Below the pieces are notes generated by a model. The model saw nothing but the letters and a program-made list of their open reading frames with translations, did not search any database and was not told the origin of the DNA. Of a stretch of DNA of 64,000 nt, positions 16,997 to 24,159 are shown in pieces. The stretch covers positions 372,001 to 436,000 of the forward strand of contig QAYZ01000015.1 of the NCBI GenBank assembly GCA_003054655.1, given 5' to 3'. The position numbers were made by a program, and so were the translations under genes. The first letter of the stretch is position 1. Every line of letters begins with the position of its first letter. Source of the stretch: Spartobacteria bacterium LR76 (GTDB lineage Bacteria > Verrucomicrobiota > Verrucomicrobiia > Chthoniobacterales > Terrimicrobiaceae).

Positions 16997-17596
16997 ATGG
17001 AGACGGAAGGTGCCTGCAACCTCGACCCTCGCGTGAAACGCACGCGGGAGATGCTGCTGCGCGCCTTTGAGGAGCTGTTGGGGACGAAATCGCTGCAAGC
17101 CATTTCCGTTCAGGATATTGCAGAGCGTTCCACCCTGAATCGCGCGACCTTTTACGACCATTACACGGATAAGTTCGCCCTCTTTCAGGACCTCATCGGG
17201 GAAAAATTTCGCTGCGCCTTCATGGCCCGCATGGCGGAACGCCCCGCCCAGTGCCCCCACGCCATCCGCGCGCTCATCGAGACGGTGTGCGATTTTCTGG
17301 CCGGGTTTCCGTCGCGCTGTCAGGAATTTCAACGGCAGGCCGGGCCATTGATCGAATCCACTATCCGCGAGCGCCTGCGCGAGTTTCTCGTCGCCGGGGC
17401 GCTGCGGGATTGCCCCGAGCGCGACCGCACCAACGCCGAGCTACGCGCCACCCTCGCCGCCTGGGCCATCTGCGGCGCGGCGACGGAATGGCAGCGCCAG
17501 CAAGCGCAGAGCCGCGACGAGTTTGTGAATGCCGTGCTCCCGATCGTCCTGCCCATCATGGGCATCGAAGCTGCGGGCGCGACGGCCTCGCACTAA
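16997..17596 (+). CDS. TetR/AcrR-family transcriptional regulator
   Basis: A 199-residue regulator. The N-terminal three-helix DNA-binding domain is clear: RVKRTREMLLRAFEELLG, then ISVQDIAERSTLNRATFYDHYTDK with the typical helix-turn-helix, followed by a C-terminal all-helical ligand/dimer domain (residues ~60-190) with several cysteines. The start ATG at 16997 gives a 10-residue leader before the domain. The ligand is unknown. Its divergent neighbour is the DUF5069 gene, and it probably controls that gene and itself. Confidence 0.9.
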   Translation: METEGACNLDPRVKRTREMLLRAFEELLGTKSLQAISVQDIAERSTLNRATFYDHYTDKFALFQDLIGEKFRCAFMARMAERPAQCPHAIRALIETVCDFLAGFPSRCQEFQRQAGPLIESTIRERLREFLVAGALRDCPERDRTNAELRATLAAWAICGAATEWQRQQAQSRDEFVNAVLPIVLPIMGIEAAGATASH

Positions 17597-17635
17597 AAGC
17601 CGCCCCTCGCGCCGCACCGAGCAGGGCGAAAATAC

Positions 17636-18775
17636 CTAGCCGAGTCTCAGCTCGGAAAAAGCATCGCTCACCACCACCGGCTCGCCGCCCGCCACCGTGT
17701 CCACCACGACGCGCTCGCCGTCGAGAGCCTTCACTGGCAACCCCGGCGTCTTTTCCACCCACAGCGTCGGCACCTCCGGGGCCTGATCCCGCGTAGCATC
17801 GCGCTCGAAGCCCCGGATCACGAAATTCTCCACCCGGCTCTCGCCGTCGATCAGCGCCTTGCGCTCGCCCGGCGTGCTCCACCACACCTTCAGCCCGTGG
17901 AACTCGATGTTCTCGATCCGCCCGACGCCCTGCGGGAAATCCTCGTCGCGGAAGAGCGGGGTGCGGCAATACCTCGCTCCGTCCATGTTGATGGCAAAGC
18001 ACCGGCAGCCCGCCACCACGTTTTCAAAACGCAGGTTCCGGATCGGCGAGACGTAGCTCAGCAGCCGCACCGCCGTATGGCAGTCCTCCGCGTAGAGATT
18101 GCGAAAGACGATGTTCTCGATCGGCCCGCAGGTCATTCCCGTATTCTCCAGCCGCGCCATGCTGTCGTCGGCATTCAACGCGATCAGGTCGTCGTTCGGC
18201 TGCCCCTTGGTCAGCGCGCGGATGTTTTCCACCACGCCATTGCGCACCCAGCCGTTGAAATGCAGCCCGTCCTGGTTGTTCTCGATGACCTCGCTCTGGA
18301 AGCCGATGTTGCGAATCTCAAAGCCATCCAGCATGCACATGCGCACGAAGTACACGACGCTGTTGGCCACGATGAGGTCGCTGAGCTTGAGGTCGCGCAC
18401 GTTGCGAAAATTCAGCACCGTTCCCGTGAAGGCCTTCAGGTTGAAAAGATCGGGGTCCTTGAAATTCGTCCGCCCCGTCTTGTTCCCGTCCCACGTCCCG
18501 CCCGTGATCTGAATCTCCGCGTTGCCAAAGACATGGTCGCGGTTGGTCAGGAGAAAATCCTCCGCCCCGTGCGGCGTCTCCCCGCAGTGAAAGAGCCGCG
18601 CCCCGGGGTCGGCCACGATCGTCGTGAAGGAATCCACCTTCAGCGTCTGCGCGATCCGGTACACCCCGGCCGGAATGAAGACCTCCTTCCGCCCTCCATC
18701 GAGCACTGCCTGAATAGCCACCGAGTCATCTGCGATTCCATCCCCGACCGCCCCGAGATTTCGAATGTTGTGCAC
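17636..18775 (-). CDS. GH28-like right-handed beta-helix protein (pectin/polyuronide family)
   Basis: About 379 residues. The N-terminus HNIRNLGAVGDGIADDSVAIQ is the classic entry of pectate-lyase-superfamily/GH28 parallel beta-helices. Repeated coils follow, with NNQDGLHFNG and PNDDLIALNADD corresponding in position to the NxD and DD catalytic segments of polygalacturonases. I chose the GTG at 18775, directly before the domain; the frame continues upstream for 90 codons, but those residues (Gly/Ala/Arg-rich) look like shadow of the plus-strand remnant. No signal peptide is seen, so the product is either cytoplasmic and acts on oligomers or has lost its leader. The upstream remnant suggests this end of the gene has been rearranged. 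Confidence 0.75.
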   Translation of the reverse strand: MHNIRNLGAVGDGIADDSVAIQAVLDGGRKEVFIPAGVYRIAQTLKVDSFTTIVADPGARLFHCGETPHGAEDFLLTNRDHVFGNAEIQITGGTWDGNKTGRTNFKDPDLFNLKAFTGTVLNFRNVRDLKLSDLIVANSVVYFVRMCMLDGFEIRNIGFQSEVIENNQDGLHFNGWVRNGVVENIRALTKGQPNDDLIALNADDSMARLENTGMTCGPIENIVFRNLYAEDCHTAVRLLSYVSPIRNLRFENVVAGCRCFAINMDGARYCRTPLFRDEDFPQGVGRIENIEFHGLKVWWSTPGERKALIDGESRVENFVIRGFERDATRDQAPEVPTLWVEKTPGLPVKALDGERVVVDTVAGGEPVVVSDAFSELRLG

Positions 18776-18880
18776 TGGCTGAAAAATTGGTCCGGCATCA
18801 TCCCCTTCCACCCCGCCCGCATCAAGCACGTTGAACCGACCCCACGCCGGGAATATCGGTCGAACTCCCCCCTCGCCAGC

Positions 18881-19234
18881 TTCTCCGACGGCCTCACCAA
18901 CGCCGCCACGGACGGCTTTCCCGGCATGGCGGGCAACCGCTGGCTCACCCCCTGGGCGCAAAACTCCGGCTCCGCCGCCAATATCGCGATCACCAGCCCC
19001 ATCACCTCGACCGCTCCACTCAACAGCGGCGGCCAGTACCTGCAAATCAACGTCTCAAACTCCAGCACCGCAAGCGATTACGCCGGAGCCATCGCCCGTT
19101 CCTTCGACACCCTCATCGGCGTGCAAAAGACCTCCCCCGACCTCAAGCCCCTCCTCGGCCTCGACACCTCCGTCACCACCCCCTTCTCCGACGACCCCGT
19201 CGTGGTGGATCTGGACGGGTACAATCTGCCGTGA
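18881..19234 (+). pseudogene. Remnant of a secreted PEP-CTERM/autotransporter-type protein
   Basis: A plus-strand frame reads FSDGLTNAATDGFPGMAGN, WLTPWAQNSG, PLNSGGQYLQINVS and IARSFDTLIG, which looks like the beginning of the mature part of a secreted Verrucomicrobial surface protein. It has no start codon or signal peptide of its own (the frame upstream is antisense to the GH28-like gene) and stops after ~117 codons. I read it as a gene fragment left by a rearrangement; it marks the left edge of the AT-rich island. Confidence 0.5.
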
Positions 19235-19513
19235 GGGGATAACTGAAACCCATCAGCGCAAAACCGACAGGCCACCACCTCGGCGGCGGCCTTCCGCCCA
19301 GATTTTTCTCCAAAACTTCATTGCGCCGTCGGTGCCATACACTGCCTCGCGCCTACTTCCCGTGGGTTCCTCTGGAACTGTTCGGTAAACGCACATCTCT
19401 GACTAAAGAAGTCCTGCCAATAAAGGTTCAAAATAATGCCAGCCTTGGTCGTCTAAAGAATTGTCGAGGCAAGCTTTTTATTATAAAAGCCATCCCTCCA
19501 CACAAATCGTACC
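19235..19513. other. Gene-free junction between gene remnant and methyltransferase island
   Basis: No convincing gene is visible. Base composition shifts from GC-rich to AT-rich at about 19.38-19.45 kb, which marks the left boundary of the island. I saw no tRNA or obvious attachment-site repeat here. Confidence 0.5.
19461..19490 (+). promoter_or_regulatory. Possible promoter/operator of the methyltransferase operon
   Basis: TTGTCG and TATAAA are spaced by 15 bases and lie ~27 bases before the TTG start. An inverted repeat (GCTTTT...AAAAGC, 19473-19490) covers the putative -10, which would suit autoregulation. The spacing is shorter than optimal. Confidence 0.3.
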
Positions 19514-20704
19514 TTGGCTCCGGAAGCTCCAAAATACATTGACCTTTTTGCTGGATGTGGCGGTCTTTCGCTCGGTCTCAAAAAATCCGGCTGGAGAGGA
19601 CTTTTCGCCGTCGAAAAAGATTCGTTTGCGTTTGAAACGTTAAAACACAATTTAATCATCCAAAATGGGCATTTCGATTGGCCAGAATGGCTTCCGAAGA
19701 AAGCTCACGATATCGATTCCTTTTTAAAAGTCTATAAATCGGAAGTTCGAGCCCTTGCCGGGAAGGTAAAAATGGTAGCTGGCGGGCCTCCTTGCCAAGG
19801 ATTTTCTGTAAATGGAAAGCGTCAACAAGCGGACAAGCGCAATCTTCTTGTCGACAGCTACATCGACTTTATCGAGCTAGTTCAACCTCAGGTAATACTT
19901 TTTGAGAATGTAAAAGGTTTTACAATGGAGTTTATTAAAAATGGTACTGGGACCATTTTTTCCGATCAAGTTGCAGAACGATTGCGCGGCCTCGGATACA
20001 ATATCGATGCTGACCTAGTTAATTTTGCAGAATTCGGCATCCCTCAAAGGAGGTTACGTTTTATTCTATTTGGCACCAAGAAAGGTTCTGCATCAGATTT
20101 CTTCGCTCTTCTGAAGAGCAATAAGGATCAATTCCTGGCAAAAAGAGGGATCACCGCACCGCAAACAGTCGCACAAGCAATATCTGATCTAAAAAGAACT
20201 CATGGTGCAACCCAATGCCCAGACAGTGAGAGCTTTGAATCCGGGATTTACGGCCCAAAAAGAACAGCCTATCAAAAGCTAATGAGGGCAAATTCCAACC
20301 AATGCTGTCCCGATAGCCATAGATTCGCAAGGCATACTCAAACCATCATTGACCGCTTCTCCGAGATATTAACCAGAGCGCCGAAGAACAAGCAACTTTC
20401 AGACTGCCTCCGAAAAGAATTTAATCTAAAAAAGCGATCAATCACCCCTCTATCTCCAGATTACACAAGTCCAACCATTACAAGTTTACCAGATGATTAC
20501 ATTCATTACAGCGAACCACGTATTTTAACGGTTCGCGAATGCGCCCGCATTCAATCATTTCCCGATAATTTTCTTTTTAAGGGAAAATATACATCTGGCG
20601 GCAATCGACGCACAAAAGAAGTACCGCGCTACACGCAAGTTGGCAACGCGGTCCCGCCGCTTTTTGCTGAACTAGCTGGAGAGATCATCAAACAACTCCT
20701 CTAA
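19514..20704 (+). CDS. C5-cytosine DNA methyltransferase (Dcm/HpaII-type)
   Basis: A 396-residue enzyme that would transfer a methyl group from SAM to C5 of cytosine in a specific DNA sequence. All main motifs are present: I (FAGCGG, 12-17), IV with catalytic Cys94 (GGPPCQGFS), VI (ENV, 131-133), VIII (QRR, 178-180), IX (RECARIQSFPD) and X (VGNAVPP). A variable region of ~150 residues between VIII and IX is the target-recognition domain. The best start is TTG at 19514, just before motif I. Codon use is AT-rich, unlike the flanking genes. It is followed 20 bp later by the GHKL ATPase gene; no restriction endonuclease or Vsr gene is adjacent. Confidence 0.93.
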   Translation: MAPEAPKYIDLFAGCGGLSLGLKKSGWRGLFAVEKDSFAFETLKHNLIIQNGHFDWPEWLPKKAHDIDSFLKVYKSEVRALAGKVKMVAGGPPCQGFSVNGKRQQADKRNLLVDSYIDFIELVQPQVILFENVKGFTMEFIKNGTGTIFSDQVAERLRGLGYNIDADLVNFAEFGIPQRRLRFILFGTKKGSASDFFALLKSNKDQFLAKRGITAPQTVAQAISDLKRTHGATQCPDSESFESGIYGPKRTAYQKLMRANSNQCCPDSHRFARHTQTIIDRFSEILTRAPKNKQLSDCLRKEFNLKKRSITPLSPDYTSPTITSLPDDYIHYSEPRILTVRECARIQSFPDNFLFKGKYTSGGNRRTKEVPRYTQVGNAVPPLFAELAGEIIKQLL

Positions 20705-20724
20705 ACTCGCATAAAAGTACAAAC

Positions 20725-23145
20725 ATGCCTGACGACTTAAAGCACTTCAAAGTCAGCTCCGGAATAAAAAACATCATTGGCAGCGAGTTAATTACCGATG
20801 ATTTCGTTGCGGTTTTCGAGCTAGTTAAAAATTCTTTTGATGCACATGCAAAAAACGTTCTCATTAAATTCGAGAACATCCATCAGCCAGACCTTAAAAA
20901 ATCACGACTTATCATTCAGGACGATGGCAAGGGAATGACCCGCCTTGATATCGAAAAGAAATGGCTATGGGTCGGATACTCTGCAAAAAAGGACAACTCG
21001 GAAGATTTGGACATCGAATCCAGCGATGATTACCGAAAAGAGCTAAGCGCAAAGCGCGCATACGCTGGAGCAAAAGGAATCGGAAGATTCTCATGTGATC
21101 GCCTCGGGCGATATTTAACGTTATACTCCAGGCGCGACCCCAATACCCCCGAACTTGAGTGCGTCATTGTCGATTGGAAAAACTTTGAAGAGGATGATCG
21201 AATACGGTTCGAAGATGTCGAAATTGATCATGACTCCATCACTTCTAATCCATTTAGTCTAAATAGAGGCACTGTTCTTGAGATAACCAATCTCCGAAAG
21301 ATCTGGACTCGCTCCGACCTCCAACTCCTACGAAAAGAGCTTCAAAAGCTTATCGTTCCTGAAGAAGGGGAAGCCGAAAAATCATTTAAAGTAGTACTGA
21401 GTGTTCCTGACGAATCCCAAAACGACCTCCGACACACGAAAGAGGAGCCCATTAATGGGCCTATTAAAAACTTCCTTTTTGAGCGACTCGAATTAAAAAC
21501 CACTCAGATTGTTTGCAAGGTTTCAGACTCCGGTAAATTCATCGAAACAACACTACTCGATCAAAACCGACTAATTTATCGGCTAGTAGAACAAAACAGA
21601 GAGTACCACCTTCTGCCCGGAGTGACATTTCGGATTTTCTACCTAAATCGAGCATCAAAACTTGCGTTCAATTCTCTAGTCGGGGTTGCTCCAATTAAGT
21701 TCGGCTCCGTATTTGTATACAAGAACGGATTCCGAGTACAACCGTATGGCCGAGAGGAGGACGATTCTTTCGCTATCGATCGAAGAAAAGTTCAAGGAAC
21801 AAGTCGCTTTCTCGGAAATCGAGACATTGTGGGGCGAATACAAATTCGCTGCAATGATTCTCGCTTCAAAGAGGCAAGCAGTCGCAACGCCGGCTTTATA
21901 GAATCACCTGAACTGGATCAACTATCCGACTTTTTGCGCCGTATTTGCCTTCGAAGACTTGAGCTCTACGTCGTCGATGTCATTAAGTGGGGTAATCCAA
22001 TCACTGAAACCTTCGATCAGTCTCAGCCAATTACATCTAGCAGCAATAAGGAGGAGCTACTAAAGCTAATCGCTAAACTAACCGACTCCAGCAATGTGGA
22101 AAACTTTGAGGTCGGACAAGACGTTATAGAAATTGTCTCGGCCAATCAAGAAAGCAGCGTAAAATCTGTACTAGCCAATTTTGAGCGCCTCGCCGCCCAA
22201 GGCAACAATCCAACACTCGAAAAAGAAGCTCGCCGTATAAGGCGCGAGATGGACGTCGTCCTTGAAGCTAAAGAGGAAGCTGAAAAATCTGAGAAGAAAG
22301 AAAGAGAGCGCGCAAAGCAAGCCGAAGACGAAGCTCAAAGGGCCTATTCAAAGGCAGCAGCCGCCGAAGAGGCGGCCAAACAAGCAACAATTTCGGCTGA
22401 CGAAGCTCAGGCGCGAGAGCAACAAGTTGTCACTCAAAATATCTTCCTTCGTTCGGTGCTCTCTCACGATCTAGATCACCTTCTAAAACTCCATCACACA
22501 ATTGGTCAAGACGCTTTAACGATTGAAAAATTTGTCCGAAACTTATTGGAATTGATCAATAACCCATCGGACATTAGGCCCGAAAACCTTAAAGTACCCC
22601 TAGAACGAATCAGCTTTAGAGCAAACCGAATTCTCTCAATCACACGATTCGCAACACGCGCAAACCATATCGCTGCAAGCGAGGAGCATACGGGCGATTT
22701 GCTTGAGTATATCCGTGAGTATATAGCTAACGTTTTGGATAACCATATCGCAGCACTTTCCCTCGACGATAGGAAAATTCCCATCTTCTTTTCAAATCCG
22801 GAAGATCTTAAATTTATAACTTCATTTTCGCCGCTCGACGTAAGCGTGGTATTCGACAACTTGCTCAGCAATTCACGAAAACACGCCAGTACCGAAATCC
22901 GTATAAAGGTCAACCGCTGCGACAACGAATCATTATCGCTTTCATTCCGCGACAACGGAAAGGGAATACCCAGGAAAAACGAGCCGCAATTATTTAATCC
23001 AGGATTTTCCACAACCGACGGATCAGGACTGGGCCTGTGTCATGTAAAAGAAATAATGGAAACCCTTCAAGGGAGCATTACTTATAGGAAACCCGACACA
23101 AGCGGAGCAGAATTTATTCTTACCTTTCCAAAAAATGAAAATTAA
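20725..23145 (+). CDS. Dual GHKL ATPase: MORC/HSP90-like N-terminal module plus histidine-kinase-like C-terminal module
   Basis: An 806-residue soluble protein with two GHKL ATP-binding folds. The N-terminal one (~10-200) has Glu32/Asn36/Asp39 in FELVKNSFDA, DDGKG (66-70) and GAKGIGRFS (115-123), as in HSP90/MutL/MORC ATPases; residues ~200-430 fit its S5-like transducer and linker. A long charged coiled coil runs ~495-570. A dimerisation/phosphoacceptor-like segment follows (SVLSHDLDHLLKLHH, His581 or His585), then a HATPase_c domain (FDNLLSNSRKH, 710-720; RDNGKGIP; DGSGLGL, 765-771). No membrane segment. The stop lies inside the next gene (11-bp overlap with the receiver-HEPN gene). MORC-like ATPases are known partners of DNA methylases in restriction-like systems; here one is fused to a kinase. 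Confidence 0.88.
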   Translation: MPDDLKHFKVSSGIKNIIGSELITDDFVAVFELVKNSFDAHAKNVLIKFENIHQPDLKKSRLIIQDDGKGMTRLDIEKKWLWVGYSAKKDNSEDLDIESSDDYRKELSAKRAYAGAKGIGRFSCDRLGRYLTLYSRRDPNTPELECVIVDWKNFEEDDRIRFEDVEIDHDSITSNPFSLNRGTVLEITNLRKIWTRSDLQLLRKELQKLIVPEEGEAEKSFKVVLSVPDESQNDLRHTKEEPINGPIKNFLFERLELKTTQIVCKVSDSGKFIETTLLDQNRLIYRLVEQNREYHLLPGVTFRIFYLNRASKLAFNSLVGVAPIKFGSVFVYKNGFRVQPYGREEDDSFAIDRRKVQGTSRFLGNRDIVGRIQIRCNDSRFKEASSRNAGFIESPELDQLSDFLRRICLRRLELYVVDVIKWGNPITETFDQSQPITSSSNKEELLKLIAKLTDSSNVENFEVGQDVIEIVSANQESSVKSVLANFERLAAQGNNPTLEKEARRIRREMDVVLEAKEEAEKSEKKERERAKQAEDEAQRAYSKAAAAEEAAKQATISADEAQAREQQVVTQNIFLRSVLSHDLDHLLKLHHTIGQDALTIEKFVRNLLELINNPSDIRPENLKVPLERISFRANRILSITRFATRANHIAASEEHTGDLLEYIREYIANVLDNHIAALSLDDRKIPIFFSNPEDLKFITSFSPLDVSVVFDNLLSNSRKHASTEIRIKVNRCDNESLSLSFRDNGKGIPRKNEPQLFNPGFSTTDGSGLGLCHVKEIMETLQGSITYRKPDTSGAEFILTFPKNEN

Positions 23146-23965
23146 TATCTGCATTTTGTGGATCGACGACAACAAGGATTTCGTTGATGCCTCAAAACCC
23201 AAAATAGAACAATGGATCGCAGATCAAGGATTTCAATTAAATGTCGTACATAAAAGAAACTCAACTGGAGTAATCGATCTATTAAAAACAGAAAACATTG
23301 TTTTTCTAGTCCTTGATTATCACCTTGGAAAAAAAGACGGCGACAAAGTCATTAAAGAGATTCGAAATGCCCAGCTCTATCAAGATATTGTCTTTTACTC
23401 TCAGGGCCTAGATAGGAATAATTTCAACCCGGAAGACGGCGTATTTTTTGTCGACAGAGGAGATCTTGAGAACAGAATAAAGAATTTACTCGATCTCAAA
23501 ATCCGGTCGGCCTGCGACTTCGCTACATTTCGAGGCTGGTTTGTCGCAGACTCAATTGAACTCGAGATTATCATGGGTCGAATTCTAGCAAAGTGCTTCG
23601 GCGATCAGCAGGAAACATTCCAATCCCGAGTACTAGAGCAGGACGGTCTATTTGATTTTTACAAAAAGCATCAAGTTCTCAACGGAATTATCAAGGATCG
23701 GCTTGGAAAAATGAGCGAAACGAGCCCTAACTATCATGCTCTTAAGTCTTTCAAAAAACTACTAGATTCATTCCCCGACGATATCATTCATCCCCGGAAC
23801 GGACTTGCCCATCAACCAGACGAACCCCACAAATCGGGAAAAAGGATTCGAACCCGCTCAAGGGTCTCAAAGGAAATTTTAGATACCCCTGAAAGCCTTT
23901 GTGAATTTCGAAAGAAGCTTCGCGTACACTACGAAAATTTGATCGCTCTAGAGAAGATTGTTTAA
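23135..23965 (+). CDS. Receiver-domain protein with C-terminal HEPN-like putative ribonuclease domain
   Basis: A 276-residue protein. Residues 1-120 form a CheY-like receiver: acidic pair Asp11-Asp12 (ILWIDDNKDF), phosphoacceptor Asp61 (VLDYHLGKKDG) and Ser89 at the switch position; the usual KP loop is replaced by VDRGD, so the conserved Lys seems missing. Residues ~130-276 are all-helical and contain HPRNGLAHQ, an R-x4-H motif (Arg221, His226) with the Asn and hydrophobic spacing typical of HEPN ribonucleases, preceded and followed by long helices. Start overlaps the kinase gene by 11 bp, implying translational coupling. It is most simply the phosphorylation-controlled effector of the preceding kinase. 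The HEPN call rests on motif and helix pattern only. Confidence 0.75.
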   Translation: MKINICILWIDDNKDFVDASKPKIEQWIADQGFQLNVVHKRNSTGVIDLLKTENIVFLVLDYHLGKKDGDKVIKEIRNAQLYQDIVFYSQGLDRNNFNPEDGVFFVDRGDLENRIKNLLDLKIRSACDFATFRGWFVADSIELEIIMGRILAKCFGDQQETFQSRVLEQDGLFDFYKKHQVLNGIIKDRLGKMSETSPNYHALKSFKKLLDSFPDDIIHPRNGLAHQPDEPHKSGKRIRTRSRVSKEILDTPESLCEFRKKLRVHYENLIALEKIV

Positions 23966-24159
23966 CTTCTCCTTCAAGTGAAGGTGACTGGTCCATCCGG
24001 CAGCAGTTTCTTATTGAGAACACATCTATATTGGACACTCTCTGACCTAAAGTCCGGCGAGCCGAGGCTCAGGACCTCGGGAAGTGCGCTTAATCTCTTC
24101 TAGTTCCGGCCCTTGCCAGCCGTGCCGGGATCGTCCAGAATGGGCGTTTTTCCTTTCCA

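Noticed and set aside
18776-19045. N-terminal extension of the GH28-like protein (90 codons)
   Set aside because: Residues are Gly/Ala/Arg-rich and antisense to a protein-like plus-strand remnant; the beta-helix entry motif starts right after GTG 18775.
19514-24159. Classical type II restriction-modification system
   Set aside because: No restriction endonuclease or Vsr gene is next to the methylase; the partners are an ATPase/kinase and a receiver protein.
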